The notes beneath the pieces were generated by a model. The model searched no databases and was not told the origin of the DNA. It was given only the letters and a program-made list of their open reading frames with translations. 64,000 nt of DNA from Paractinoplanes durhamensis (GTDB lineage Bacteria; Actinomycetota; Actinomycetes; Mycobacteriales; Micromonosporaceae), in the NCBI RefSeq assembly GCF_016862175.1, contig NZ_BOML01000039.1, positions 1-64,000 of the forward strand, in the 5' to 3' direction. Position 1 is the stretch's first letter. Every line of letters begins with the position of its first letter. Shown piece after piece: positions 1-8,231 of the stretch. The position numbers were made by a program, and so were the translations under genes.

Positions 1-94
1 CCGGTTCCGCCGGTTCCGCCGGTTCCGCCGGTTCCGCCGGTTCCGCCGGTTCCGCCGGTTCCGCCGGTTCCGCCGGTTCCGCCGGTTCCGCCGG
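1..94. repeat. 9-bp tandem repeat, about 10.4 copies
   Basis: The unit CCGGTTCCG is repeated perfectly from base 1 and may continue off the left edge. The period is a multiple of three, so in the minus-strand gene that covers it each unit encodes Gly-Gly-Thr (GGC GGA ACC) without disturbing the frame. The perfect identity of the copies at nucleotide level suggests recent expansion by slippage. Confidence 0.95.
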
Positions 95-302
95 CGAGGA
101 AACCCCAGCCCCGGCGGAGCAGGCGTTCCTCGCGGTGCAGCGCGTCCAGGGCGGCGAGCCGGTCGATCTCGGCACGGCGGGGTGCCCGCTCGGCGTCGTC
201 GAGCCAGACCAGCGGCTGCCCGCCGCGGGTGACGTCGAGAACGCGGTCGCCGCCCGCGGGAGCCAGCTCGGCGAGGACGCCGAGAACCGTGTTGGGCCGC
301 AT
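1..302 (-). CDS. Hypothetical protein, N-terminal part, with Gly-Gly-Thr repeats (runs off left edge)
   Basis: An open frame reads leftwards from ATG at 302 with no stop before the window edge. The product starts MRPNTVLGVLAELA, continues with a charged, Arg/Glu/Asp-rich stretch containing PLVWLDD and RRGWGFLAG, and then enters at least ten Gly-Gly-Thr triplets encoded by the 9-bp repeat. The start is supported by TACCGT at 311-316, a TANNNT box 8 nt upstream that would give a leaderless mRNA; an in-frame GTG at 323 is the alternative. I do not recognise the family. The Gly-rich run looks like a flexible linker, so the functional domains probably lie beyond the window. Confidence 0.6.
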   Translation of the reverse strand, partial: MRPNTVLGVLAELAPAGGDRVLDVTRGGQPLVWLDDAERAPRRAEIDRLAALDALHREERLLRRGWGFLAGGTGGTGGTGGTGGTGGTGGTGGTGGTGGT

Positions 303-394
303 GGCGATCGACGGTACCGGCACAAGACTTGGCAGACCGGGTCGGCCGAACGGGTATTCCGGCACTTGTGCCCGGCGGCCTAGCGTTTCAAGAC

Positions 395-844
395 GTGGCA
401 ATCGCGCACATTGTTGTGCTCACGGCAGCGCTTATGACGCTGCTCTGTTTACCCTGCGTTGTGGCAGCCGTGGTTTGCGCCGACGAGATGGCCCTGCGGC
501 CGTGGACGCGGACGGGCCGTCGGGAGATCCGCGCCCTGCGACGGCTGGATCGGGTGCTGTGCACCGACGCCCCGGTGCCGTCGCTGGCCGTCCTCGACAT
601 GCCGTCGATCGAGCAGATCGCGTTCGACCTGCGCCGCCTCGACCGTCAGCGACGATCCGGGCCGACCCGGGAGTCGGAGAAGTGGCTGGCCGCGGTGCAG
701 CGGTCCTATGACGAGCGGCTGTGCCTGGCGTGCCGGTGCCTCGGGCTCGACGAGCACTTGGGGCCGCTGGAGGGCATGGATCGCGACCTCGAGCGCCTGC
801 GGGTGGAGCACGAGCTGCAGGCGGCCGGCCTCGCCCTTCGTTAG
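395..844 (+). CDS. Small predicted membrane protein, unknown function
   Basis: From GTG at 395 the 149-residue product opens with a hydrophobic stretch (IAHIVVLTAALMTLLCLP, then CVVAAVVC) that looks like one N-terminal membrane segment. A charged, helical, Arg-rich cytoplasmic part follows, containing two Cys in RLCLACRCLG. I do not recognise the family. The frame is open from 329, but GTG 395 puts the hydrophobic segment at the N-terminus and lies 8 nt after TAGCGT (381-386), the spacing seen at other likely leaderless genes here. Its stop overlaps the stop region of the convergent thpR gene by 4 bp. Confidence 0.55.
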   Translation: MAIAHIVVLTAALMTLLCLPCVVAAVVCADEMALRPWTRTGRREIRALRRLDRVLCTDAPVPSLAVLDMPSIEQIAFDLRRLDRQRRSGPTRESEKWLAAVQRSYDERLCLACRCLGLDEHLGPLEGMDRDLERLRVEHELQAAGLALR

Positions 845-1320
845 GCGAGCGCCCACGTCCGCAACGTTGTGTATTCGCCGTTCTGGCTGCTCACCAGCGC
901 GAACTCGGTCACTGGCCAAGCGGCGCCGTCGTAGGCCGTCAACGCTTCGCGGATGGATCGGTCGCTGCGGTAGGTGACGGTCAGATGGGGTTGGTACGGG
1001 CGACTGCCCGGTGGGAAGCCACCTCGCGTCAATGCCTCTCGGACCTGCTCGCGCAGTTCGCCGAGCGCACCTGAGTCGGCAACCCGTGCGCACGCCGCCT
1101 GCCCGAGCTGTCGCGCGCCGGTGAGGCGAAGCGAGAATCTCGGCGACGCTGGCAGGCCGTCAAGGATTGAAGCCACGGCGGCGGGCGGTGCCAGACCCAG
1201 GAAGACCAGCGTCACGTGCCATGTGGACGCACGCGTCAGGTGAGCCTCGGGTGGCAGGGCGCCGGCGAGGGCTGCTATCTCGGCCGGTGGTGGGAAGACC
1301 GCGACGAACAGGCGGGTCAG
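841..1320 (-). CDS. thpR: RNA 2',3'-cyclic phosphodiesterase (2H phosphoesterase)
   Basis: The 159-residue product belongs to the 2H phosphoesterase superfamily (ThpR/LigT), which hydrolyses 2',3'-cyclic phosphates on RNA ends. The two catalytic HxTx motifs are visible: HVTL near residue 35 and HLTV near residue 113. The N-terminus TRLFVAVFPPP matches the family start, yet this frame has no ATG, GTG or TTG there. The only sensible initiator is CTG at 1318-1320, whose last two bases are the first two of the sepH TGA, giving a CTGA overlap that mirrors the GTGA junctions elsewhere here. Initiation is probably coupled to sepH translation. Function is well supported; the start codon is inferred. 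Confidence 0.85.
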   Translation of the reverse strand: MTRLFVAVFPPPAEIAALAGALPPEAHLTRASTWHVTLVFLGLAPPAAVASILDGLPASPRFSLRLTGARQLGQAACARVADSGALGELREQVREALTRGGFPPGSRPYQPHLTVTYRSDRSIREALTAYDGAAWPVTEFALVSSQNGEYTTLRTWALA

Positions 1321-2414
1321 GACGACTCGCGGGCCGCGGGGCCGCCGCCGAACAACACGTCGTCCCAGCTGGGGAGGCGCTTGCGCGGGGGCTTGTTGGG
1401 CTCGTCGGTCTCGGACGACTGCTGGCCCTGCTGACCGACCGTGCGGCGGGGGCGCAGGACGGCCAGGGACGGCACGGCGGGCACCTCCTTGGGCAGGTCG
1501 GCGTCGTCGTCGAAGGCTGAGCCGGAACCGCCGCCGAGCAGCGCCGCGGCACCGCCGGCCACCGGGCGGCGCGGCTCCGACGAACCGGCCGTCTCCAGGC
1601 CCCGGCCGCCACCGAGCGGGCGGTCGAGCGAGGCGAGCAGGGCGTCGCGGCCGGCCCGGATCGGGTCGCGGGTGTGCGCGGGGCGCGTCGGGGTGGTGGT
1701 CTCGGCGGCGGGCAGGCCGTGGCCGCCGCGGGCCGCCTCGTTGCCGCGGGACGGCCCGGGGAGGCCGTGACCGCTGCGCTCGGCCAGGAAGTTGCGCTCC
1801 GGCACCGGGTCCTGGCCCAGGATCTGGGTCGGCCGCTCGGCACACAGATATTGCGCCATGTCGTCGTGCGGGGACACCACCTGGCGTCCCTTGTCGAGGT
1901 CCCACAATGCCTGGGCGGTGGCCTTGCCGGACGGCCAGGTAGCGACGATGCGCCAGGTGCCGTCGTCGCGCCGGAACGCATCCCAGGAGATCTTCTCGGT
2001 GTCGATGCCGTGCTGGGCCAGGCGGCTGTCGACCACCTCGGCGAGCGGCGCGCCCGAGTCGGACGTCTTGAGCCGGGTGCGGCGCGCGTGCTGGGCGAGC
2101 ATCGCCCGCTCCTGCAGCACCGGACCGGCATAACGCAGCACGCGGTCGACCGGGACGCCGGCGACGCGAGCAACATCCTCGGCGGACTCGCCGCACCGGA
2201 TGCGGGCCTGGATGTCACGCGGCGACAGCGACGCCATCGCGACCTCGGGGTGCATCGTGGCCACGGAGCTGCCCGGCTGGGCCGGGTGCGTCTCGTGGGT
2301 GACGGCGCCGCTCACCCGGTCGTCGATGGGGAGGGCCAGGAGCCGGCCGACCTCATCGGCGAGCACCAGGGCCTGACCGTCCTCGGAGAGGGCGACGAAG
2401 CGTACCGGCCGCAT
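1317..2414 (-). CDS. sepH: Septation protein SepH
   Basis: The 365-residue product starts MRPVRFVALSEDGQALVLAD, the typical N-terminus of the actinobacterial DUF3071/SepH family. SepH binds FtsZ and stimulates its assembly during cell division. Residues about 65-105 (SPRDIQARIRCGESAEDVAR and following) form the helix-turn-helix part of the conserved domain, followed by the WDAFRRDDGTWRIV block. The second half is low-complexity, rich in Pro, Ala and Arg, as usual for this family. A GGAGG ribosome binding site precedes the ATG. The gene is followed directly by thpR, whose likely start overlaps the sepH stop. Confidence 0.93.
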   Translation of the reverse strand: MRPVRFVALSEDGQALVLADEVGRLLALPIDDRVSGAVTHETHPAQPGSSVATMHPEVAMASLSPRDIQARIRCGESAEDVARVAGVPVDRVLRYAGPVLQERAMLAQHARRTRLKTSDSGAPLAEVVDSRLAQHGIDTEKISWDAFRRDDGTWRIVATWPSGKATAQALWDLDKGRQVVSPHDDMAQYLCAERPTQILGQDPVPERNFLAERSGHGLPGPSRGNEAARGGHGLPAAETTTPTRPAHTRDPIRAGRDALLASLDRPLGGGRGLETAGSSEPRRPVAGGAAALLGGGSGSAFDDDADLPKEVPAVPSLAVLRPRRTVGQQGQQSSETDEPNKPPRKRLPSWDDVLFGGGPAARESS

Positions 2415-2782
2415 GCGTTGCCTCCGTCCCGTCGCGTTGGCCTGTGCTCCCGAGAGTCAGCCGCCCGGGCGCGTTTCGAAACACGGTACGCGCCTCGGTC
2501 ACCTAATGGGAGGAGACTCGCCGTCGTGTTGGTGTGTTCATGTTGTGCCCACTCGGGCGTTGAGCTGCAAAGATGATCTTCATTTCGTTACGCGGACAAA
2601 GCCATTCAAACCCATAAGCCTTGAGAATGGTACGCGCGCAGGAGTGACCAGAAGCACGTTGGAAGCCCCCGGCGCTCAGCGCGACCGCGCCGCGACCTCA
2701 CGGCCGCAGCGCGGGTCTCGCGTATGGCGCGGGGCTGAGCTGAAGCCCGCGCGACCCTCCGGGCGGAACCGCGGGGCTGAGC
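2415..2782. other. Intergenic region between sepH and the intradiol dioxygenase gene
   Basis: I see no credible gene in these 368 bp. The left part should hold the sepH promoter; it contains the perfect palindrome GTTTCGAAAC at 2473-2482 and an AT-richer segment at about 2570-2635. The right part is very GC-rich and holds two related GGGGCTGAGCT-containing inverted repeats just downstream of the dioxygenase stop on its own strand. Confidence 0.5.
2727..2752 (-). terminator. Possible terminator hairpin after the intradiol dioxygenase gene
   Basis: GCGCGGG (2727-2733) pairs with CCCGCGC (2746-2752) around a 12-nt loop, 30 bp past the dioxygenase stop on the minus strand. A second palindrome containing CTGAGCTCAG overlaps the stop region at about 2777-2786. 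No T-tract follows, which is common in actinobacteria. The call rests on position and symmetry only. Confidence 0.4.
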
Positions 2783-3763
2783 TCAGGCCGCGGCCCCGCT
2801 CGGCGGCGCACCGCCCGGAGCGCCGCTGGGTGGCGCACCACCAGGGCCGCCCGGCCCGCCCGGCATGCCGCTCGGGGGAGTGCCGCCCGGCATGCCGCTC
2901 GGCGGGGCGCCGCCGCCGGTAGGTGCCGCGCCGCCGCCCTGCTCCTCGCCGGACGGATCCACCGAGATGGTCAGCGTCGCCTGGTAGCCCGCCGACACGC
3001 TCCCGGTCACGGTGGCCAGCTCGGTGACCGCCTTGTCGTCGCCGAACACGTTGTCGGTGGCCAGGCTGACCTGCGTCATGTTGGTGACGCTCGCGCTGTA
3101 GCCGTCGGTCTTGTAGACCACGTCGGAGACGTCCTCCGGCAGCGCGATCTGCGATGTCTTCACGATCGGCCCGTCGCCGCTGGTCGCGTTGGCCACCGAC
3201 GAGTAGACCTCGAAGTGGATGTGCGGCCACCGTCCGGTGTAGCAGGCCGGGTAGATGCTGGTGAAGGTCACCGTCCCGGTCGCGTCGCTGACCTGGATGC
3301 CGCGTAGATAGTTCTCCGCGGTGACCGCGGTCGAGTAGAGCGAGTAGTTGCCGGCCCGGTCGCAGTGCCAGGCGTAGACCGCCGCCCCGGCGATCGGTCT
3401 CCCGCTGCGGTCCTGCACCACCAGCGAGAACTCCAGCGGCACGCCCTCGGCGGTGCCCGACGCGGTGCCGAACGAGGAGCGGATGTCCTTGCGCACGATG
3501 CCGTCCAGGGTCCGCACGTCCGGCCCGTTCGACCCGTCCGCCGGGTAGGGGCCGGCCGTCTCCGACGCCACCTCGGCGAGCGCGCCGGTCGCCGACCCCG
3601 ACGCCGAGGTGGTGGGCGTCGGGGCGGGCGAATCGGTGCAGGCGGCGACGACCGCGAGTGCGCCCGCCCCGCCGAGCATGCCCAGCAACCGCCGGCGGTC
3701 GAACCGCAGCCCCTTGTCGTGGACGAGCCGAACGTAGGCCGCATTGTCGGGATCGCTTGTCAT
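2783..3763 (-). CDS. Secreted intradiol ring-cleavage dioxygenase-like lipoprotein
   Basis: The 326-residue product resembles Fe(III) intradiol dioxygenases, which cleave catechol-type rings between the two hydroxyls. The N-terminus has a Tat-like RRRLLG motif, a hydrophobic stretch and AVVAAC, a plausible lipobox, so the protein is probably exported and lipid-anchored. Candidate iron ligands are the Tyr in VYAWHCDRAGNYS and the His pair in RWPHIHFEVY; the core barrel spans roughly residues 85-265. The C-terminal 50 residues are Gly/Pro/Ser/Met repeats (GGAPPSGMPGG type) of unknown role. TAGCTT lies 6 nt before the ATG, suggesting a leaderless mRNA. The substrate is unknown; no aromatic-degradation genes are adjacent. 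Confidence 0.85.
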   Translation of the reverse strand: MTSDPDNAAYVRLVHDKGLRFDRRRLLGMLGGAGALAVVAACTDSPAPTPTTSASGSATGALAEVASETAGPYPADGSNGPDVRTLDGIVRKDIRSSFGTASGTAEGVPLEFSLVVQDRSGRPIAGAAVYAWHCDRAGNYSLYSTAVTAENYLRGIQVSDATGTVTFTSIYPACYTGRWPHIHFEVYSSVANATSGDGPIVKTSQIALPEDVSDVVYKTDGYSASVTNMTQVSLATDNVFGDDKAVTELATVTGSVSAGYQATLTISVDPSGEEQGGGAAPTGGGAPPSGMPGGTPPSGMPGGPGGPGGAPPSGAPGGAPPSGAAA

Positions 3764-3811
3764 GCCCGGAAGCTAAGCGTCCGATCCTGTGCGGAGGCTA
3801 TGCGCAGGCTT

Positions 3812-4933
3812 TTACAGACGTTCGACGATGTAATCGATGCACTCCGTCAGCGCCGCCACGTCGGCCGGGTCCACCGTCGGGTAGAGCGCGACCCGCAGCT
3901 GGTTGCGGCCCAGCTTGCGGTAGGGCTCGGTGTCGACGACGTCGTTGGCCCGCAGCACCGCGGCGATCGCCGCCGCGTCGACACCCTCGAAGTCGATGGT
4001 GGCCACGGCCGCCGAGCGCAGCGCCGCGTCGGTGATGAACGGCGTCGCGAACGCCGACCGGTCGGCCCAGCCGTAGATCGCCGCCGCGCTCTCCGCGCTC
4101 CGCTTGACCGCCCAGGACAGGCCGCCCTGCGCGTTCATCCAGTCCAGCTGCTCGGCCGCCAGGAACACGGTGGCCAGCGCCGGAGTGTTGTAGGTCTGCT
4201 CGAGCCGGGACTGCTCGATCGCGGTGACCAGGTCGAGGAACTGCGGGATGTACCGCCCGCTGCCCTTGATCTCGACCGCGCGCTCGATCGCGGCCGGCGA
4301 CATCAGCGCCAGCCAGATGCCGCCGTCGGAGCCGAGCGCCTTCTGCGGCGCCAGGTAGTAGACGTCGGTCTCGGTCAGGTCGACGTCGAGGCTGCCGCCG
4401 CCCGAGGTGGCGTCGGTGAGCAGCAGGGCACCCTCGTCGGCGCCGGCCACCCGGCGGACCGGCACGGCCACGCCGGTGGAGGTCTCGTTGTGGACACTCG
4501 CATACACGTCGACGCCGGCCTCGGCGACCAGGTAGGCCGCCTGCCCGCCGGGCGCCTTGTGCACGGTCGGGTCGGCCAGGAACGGCGCGTCCGAGACGGC
4601 CTTGACGAACTTGGCGCCGAACTCGCCGAACTCGGCGAACTGGGCCTTGTCGCGGACCAGGCCGAAGGTGGCGGTCTCCCAGAACGCGCTGGTGCCGCCG
4701 TTGGAGAGGATCACCTCGTAGCCGTCCGGGAGCGAGAAGAACTCGGCCAGGCCGCGGCGCAGCCGGGCCACCTGGTTCTTCACCGTCTTCTGCCGGTGCG
4801 ACGTGCCCAGGAACGTGCGTGACACCGCGGAGAGTGCCTCGACGCCTTCCGGCCGCACCTTGCTGGGGCCCGAGCCGAAGCGTCCGTCGACCGGTTTGAT
4901 CTCGTCAGGGATCCGGATGTCAGTCACGGTCAC
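3812..4933 (-). CDS. serC: Phosphoserine transaminase
   Basis: This PLP-dependent aminotransferase converts 3-phosphohydroxypyruvate to phosphoserine in serine biosynthesis. The 373-residue length and the N-terminus IPDEIKPVDGRFGSGPSKVR are typical of the actinobacterial SerC type. The PLP lysine is expected in YYLAPQKALGSDGG. Translation starts at GTG 4933, which overlaps the stop of the upstream citrate synthase gene as GTGA, so the two are translationally coupled. Confidence 0.95.
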   Translation of the reverse strand: MTVTDIRIPDEIKPVDGRFGSGPSKVRPEGVEALSAVSRTFLGTSHRQKTVKNQVARLRRGLAEFFSLPDGYEVILSNGGTSAFWETATFGLVRDKAQFAEFGEFGAKFVKAVSDAPFLADPTVHKAPGGQAAYLVAEAGVDVYASVHNETSTGVAVPVRRVAGADEGALLLTDATSGGGSLDVDLTETDVYYLAPQKALGSDGGIWLALMSPAAIERAVEIKGSGRYIPQFLDLVTAIEQSRLEQTYNTPALATVFLAAEQLDWMNAQGGLSWAVKRSAESAAAIYGWADRSAFATPFITDAALRSAAVATIDFEGVDAAAIAAVLRANDVVDTEPYRKLGRNQLRVALYPTVDPADVAALTECIDYIVERL

Positions 4934-6036
4934 ACATTATGCGCGAGCGCGGACCAGCCCTCGACCTCCTGCGGCTTGCGGGCATCCGGGCCCACGTAGC
5001 GCAGGCGCGGCCGGAGGATGCGGCCGAGCCGTTTCTGCTCGAGGATGTGCGCGCTCCAGCCGGCCACCCGGGCGCAGGTGAACATCGGCGTGAACATGTG
5101 CGCGGGCACCTCGGCGAAGTCGAGCACGACCGCCGACCAGAACTCGACGTTGGTGGCGAGCACCCGGCCGGGCTTGCGTTCGCGCAGCCCGTCGAGGGCG
5201 GCCCGCTCGAGCGCCTCGGCCACCTCGAAGCGGGGTGCGCCCAGGTCGCGGGCGATCTGGCGGAGCACCCGCGCACGCGGGTCCTCGGCGTGGTAGACCC
5301 GGTGGCCGAAGCCCATCAGGCGCTCGCCGCGGTCGAGGACGCCGTGTACATACCCCACCGGGTCGCCGCTGCGCTCGACCTCCTCGATCATGTGCAGCAC
5401 CCGGGTGGGGGCGCCGCCGTGCAGCGGGCCGGAGAGCGTGCCGATGCCGGCCGAGATGCAGGCGGCCACGTCGGCGCCGACCGAGGCGGCGATCCGGGTG
5501 GTGAAGGTGGACGCGTTGAGCCCGTGCTCGGCGGCCGCGATGAAGTAGGCGTCGACCGCCTGGACGTGCCGCGGGTCCGGTTCGCCCCGCCAGCGGCGCA
5601 TGAACCGCTCGACGACCGTCTCGGCCTTGTCGATGTCCTTCTGCGGGACGGCCGGCAGCCCGAGGCCGCGGGCGGCCTGGGCGACGAAGGAGAGCGCGGT
5701 CACCGACACCCGGGCCAGGTCGCGGCGGACCTGCTCGTCGTCGATGTCGATGAGCTGGGACAGGCCCCAGTACGGCGCCAGCATGGTCACCGCGGACTGC
5801 ACGTCGACGCGGATGTCGCCGGAGTGCACCGGCACCGGGAACGGCTCGGCCGGCGGCAGCCCGGGCCCGAACCGGCCGTCGACCAGCAAGCCCCAGACGT
5901 TGCCGAACGAGACGTGCCCGATCAGGTCTTCGATGTCGACGCCGCGATAGCGCAGCGAGCCGCCGTCCTTGTCGGGCTCGGCGATCTCGGTCTCGAACGC
6001 GACGACGCCCTCAAGGCCCGGTTTGAAGTCGGACAC
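4930..6036 (-). CDS. citA: Citrate synthase 2
   Basis: The product condenses acetyl-CoA with oxaloacetate. It matches actinobacterial CitA-type citrate synthases closely: GVVAFETEIAEPDKDGG near the N-terminus, SAAEHGLNASTFTTR, GPLHGGAP with an active-site His, GFGHRVYHAEDPRA, and a catalytic Asp in VLDFAEVP. The frame is open to 6213, but homologues begin close to SDFKPGLEGV, so I use GTG 6036 (368 residues). TTG at 6045 has the better-placed ribosome binding site (AGGGGAG, 11 nt upstream) and would add three residues. serC follows with a 4-bp overlap. Confidence 0.93.
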   Translation of the reverse strand: MSDFKPGLEGVVAFETEIAEPDKDGGSLRYRGVDIEDLIGHVSFGNVWGLLVDGRFGPGLPPAEPFPVPVHSGDIRVDVQSAVTMLAPYWGLSQLIDIDDEQVRRDLARVSVTALSFVAQAARGLGLPAVPQKDIDKAETVVERFMRRWRGEPDPRHVQAVDAYFIAAAEHGLNASTFTTRIAASVGADVAACISAGIGTLSGPLHGGAPTRVLHMIEEVERSGDPVGYVHGVLDRGERLMGFGHRVYHAEDPRARVLRQIARDLGAPRFEVAEALERAALDGLRERKPGRVLATNVEFWSAVVLDFAEVPAHMFTPMFTCARVAGWSAHILEQKRLGRILRPRLRYVGPDARKPQEVEGWSALAHNV

Positions 6037-6206
6037 AGAACTCAATTCGGACAGGGCTCCCCTGTGAAGAATTAGTACGAGTCTTTCATATTGCCCGGTC
6101 GGCGGGGTGGGCGCGATGTGCTCTCGACGACACCCATCCTTACCGAGCTGACGACGGGGCCGCTCGGACTTACGGTCGTTGAGGCTGAAAGTTAGAGGGA
6201 GCGCTC

Positions 6207-6863
6207 GTGACAACGGAACCGCCCTCGCCCGCGATGATGCGGCGCGATTACACCGAGCGCGGTGAGCTGCTCGAGGAGCAGCTCGCGGCCGACTGGCACA
6301 CCCAGTTCGGGGCGTGGTTCGCCGACGCGGCGGCCTACGGCCTGCCCGAGCCCAACGCGATGATGGTGTCGACCGCCACTCCGGAGGGGCGCCCGTCGAG
6401 TCGCACGGTGCTGCTCAAGGAGTACGACGAGCGCGGTTTCGTCTTCTTCACCAACTACGGGTCGCGCAAGGGCGGCGAGCTGTCGGTCAACCCGTACGCA
6501 AGCCTGGTCTTTCCGTGGTTCCCGATGCAGCGCCAGGTGCTGGTGACCGGCGCCGTCGAGCGGGTGACCAGGGCGGAGACCGAGGAGTATTTCGCGTCCC
6601 GGCCGCGCGGGTCGCAGCTCGGGGCGTGGGCGAGCCCGCAGTCGCGGGTGCTGCCGGATCGGGCGGCGGTGGAGGCCGGGCTGGCCGCGGTGGCCGAGCG
6701 GTTCGGTGACGGTCCGGTGCCGGCGCCGCCGCATTGGGGCGGATTCCGGGTGCTGCCCGAGACGGTGGAGTTCTGGCAGGGACGAAGCAGTCGTTTGCAT
6801 GATCGGCTGCGATTCCGGCGTACCCCGGAAGGCTCTTGGATCTTGGAGAGGCTTGCTCCGTGA
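6207..6863 (+). CDS. pdxH: Pyridoxamine 5'-phosphate oxidase
   Basis: This FMN enzyme oxidises pyridoxamine or pyridoxine phosphate to pyridoxal 5'-phosphate. The 218-residue length is normal. Visible signatures are [36 protein letters not shown] for FMN and substrate binding, and the C-terminal [21 protein letters not shown] 6207 is preceded by GAGGGAG. The gene is divergent from citA; the neighbouring SerC needs the PLP cofactor made by PdxH. The stop overlaps the next gene as GTGA. Confidence 0.95.
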   Translation: MTTEPPSPAMMRRDYTERGELLEEQLAADWHTQFGAWFADAAAYGLPEPNAMMVSTATPEGRPSSRTVLLKEYDERGFVFFTNYGSRKGGELSVNPYASLVFPWFPMQRQVLVTGAVERVTRAETEEYFASRPRGSQLGAWASPQSRVLPDRAAVEAGLAAVAERFGDGPVPAPPHWGGFRVLPETVEFWQGRSSRLHDRLRFRRTPEGSWILERLAP

Positions 6864-8221
6864 CCCAGGAGTCGGTGGACGCGACCGAGGAGATCGTCGA
6901 GGAGAAGGACCGTAAGTCCTGGGTGATCGACACTCGGCCGTTGCGGGTCCCGGCCTATCGCCGGATGTGGATCGGCAACGGGATGTCGTTCTTCGGGTTC
7001 CAGTTCACCGCGGTGGCGGTGCCCGTGCAGATGTACGCGGTGACCCATTCGAGCGCGTGGGTGGGCCTGCTCGGCATCGCCGGTCTGATCCCGCTGCTGA
7101 TCTTCGGCCTGTGGGGTGGCGCGGCCGCGGACGTCGTCGACCGGCGCAAGTTGTTGCTGGCCAGCTCGATGCTGGCCTGGCTGTCCACGCTCGGGCTGCT
7201 GGCCCAGGCGCTGTTCGGGATGCGCAGCGGCTGGCTGCTGCTGGCGCTGACCGCGGTGCAGTCGGCCGGCTTCGCGGTGAGTTCGCCGACCCGGCAGGCG
7301 ATCATCCCGCGGATCGTGCCGACCGGTCTGGTCCCGGCCGCGAACACGCTCAGCTACACCACCACGACCGCGGGCGGGGTGCTCGGACCGCTCGCCGCCG
7401 GCCTGATCTTCGGGATCGCCTCGACCGGAGCGGGCGTGACCGTCGCCTACCTGGTCGACGCGGTCCTGTTCACGATCTCGTTCTGGGCCACCTGGAAGCT
7501 GCCGTCGATCCCGCCGATCGTGCATGCCGAGGACGAGGCGAAGCCGTCGGCCGGCCTGCGCGGCATCACCGACGGCCTGAAGTTCCTGGTCACTCAGCCG
7601 GTGCTGCTGCTGTCCTTCGCGGTCGACATCATCGCGATGGTGTTCGCCATGCCCCGGGCGCTGTTCCCCGAGGTGGCCGCCGACCGGTTCGGCGGCGGCT
7701 CGGCGGTCGGCTGGCTGTACGCCGCGATCGCGATCGGCTCGGTGGTCGCCGGGCTCACCTCGGGCTGGATCGGCCGGATCAAGCGGCAGGGGATCGCGCT
7801 GATCGTGGCGGTGGTCGGCTGGGGGATCGCGATCGGCTTCTCCGGCCTGGCCCACTCGCTGTGGCTGATGGTGCTGCTGCTCGCGGTGGCCGGCGCGGCC
7901 GACCTGGTCAGCGCGGTCTACCGGCAGTCGATGCTGCAGACCTTCGCCCCGGACCGGCTGCGTGGCCGGCTCCAGGGCGTCTTCATCGTGGTGGTGGGCG
8001 GCGGGCCGCGCCTGGGCGACCTGCGGGCCGGCGCCACCGCCGACCTGACCGGAACGACCGGTTCGTGGGCCGGTGGCGGGTTCGTGGCCGCCGGCCTGGC
8101 CCTGGTCCTGGGCTTGGCTTTCCCCGCATTGGCGCGCTACAAGCCGCCGGCCGAAATGGCGGAAAAGGCGAACCGCCCGCCAACCGCCCCGCCCACCACC
8201 CAAAATCGGCCTGAAGGCTAG
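6860..8221 (+). CDS. MFS transporter, EntS/DHA3-like
   Basis: The product has about twelve membrane segments and an opening [20 protein letters not shown] typical of the DHA3 exporters that include EntS and macrolide pumps. The cytoplasmic loop [15 protein letters not shown] after TM2 is the MFS signature. I chose GTG 6860 because it overlaps the pdxH stop (GTGA) and has an upstream GGAGAGG, giving 453 residues. The substrate is not evident. The soluble tail is Pro-rich. Confidence 0.88.
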   Translation: MTQESVDATEEIVEEKDRKSWVIDTRPLRVPAYRRMWIGNGMSFFGFQFTAVAVPVQMYAVTHSSAWVGLLGIAGLIPLLIFGLWGGAAADVVDRRKLLLASSMLAWLSTLGLLAQALFGMRSGWLLLALTAVQSAGFAVSSPTRQAIIPRIVPTGLVPAANTLSYTTTTAGGVLGPLAAGLIFGIASTGAGVTVAYLVDAVLFTISFWATWKLPSIPPIVHAEDEAKPSAGLRGITDGLKFLVTQPVLLLSFAVDIIAMVFAMPRALFPEVAADRFGGGSAVGWLYAAIAIGSVVAGLTSGWIGRIKRQGIALIVAVVGWGIAIGFSGLAHSLWLMVLLLAVAGAADLVSAVYRQSMLQTFAPDRLRGRLQGVFIVVVGGGPRLGDLRAGATADLTGTTGSWAGGGFVAAGLALVLGLAFPALARYKPPAEMAEKANRPPTAPPTTQNRPEG

Positions 8222-8231
8222 GGTCGAAGTC

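Noticed and set aside
1-94. Tandem repeat as a CRISPR or origin iteron
   Set aside because: The unit is 9 bp with no spacers and lies in frame within a coding sequence.
2570-2660. AT-richer segment checked for a tRNA or small RNA
   Set aside because: No cloverleaf, anticodon arm or clear promoter-terminator pair could be drawn.
6037-6213. Extension of citrate synthase to 6213
   Set aside because: The extra residues are unlike the family and would overlap the pdxH start on the other strand.
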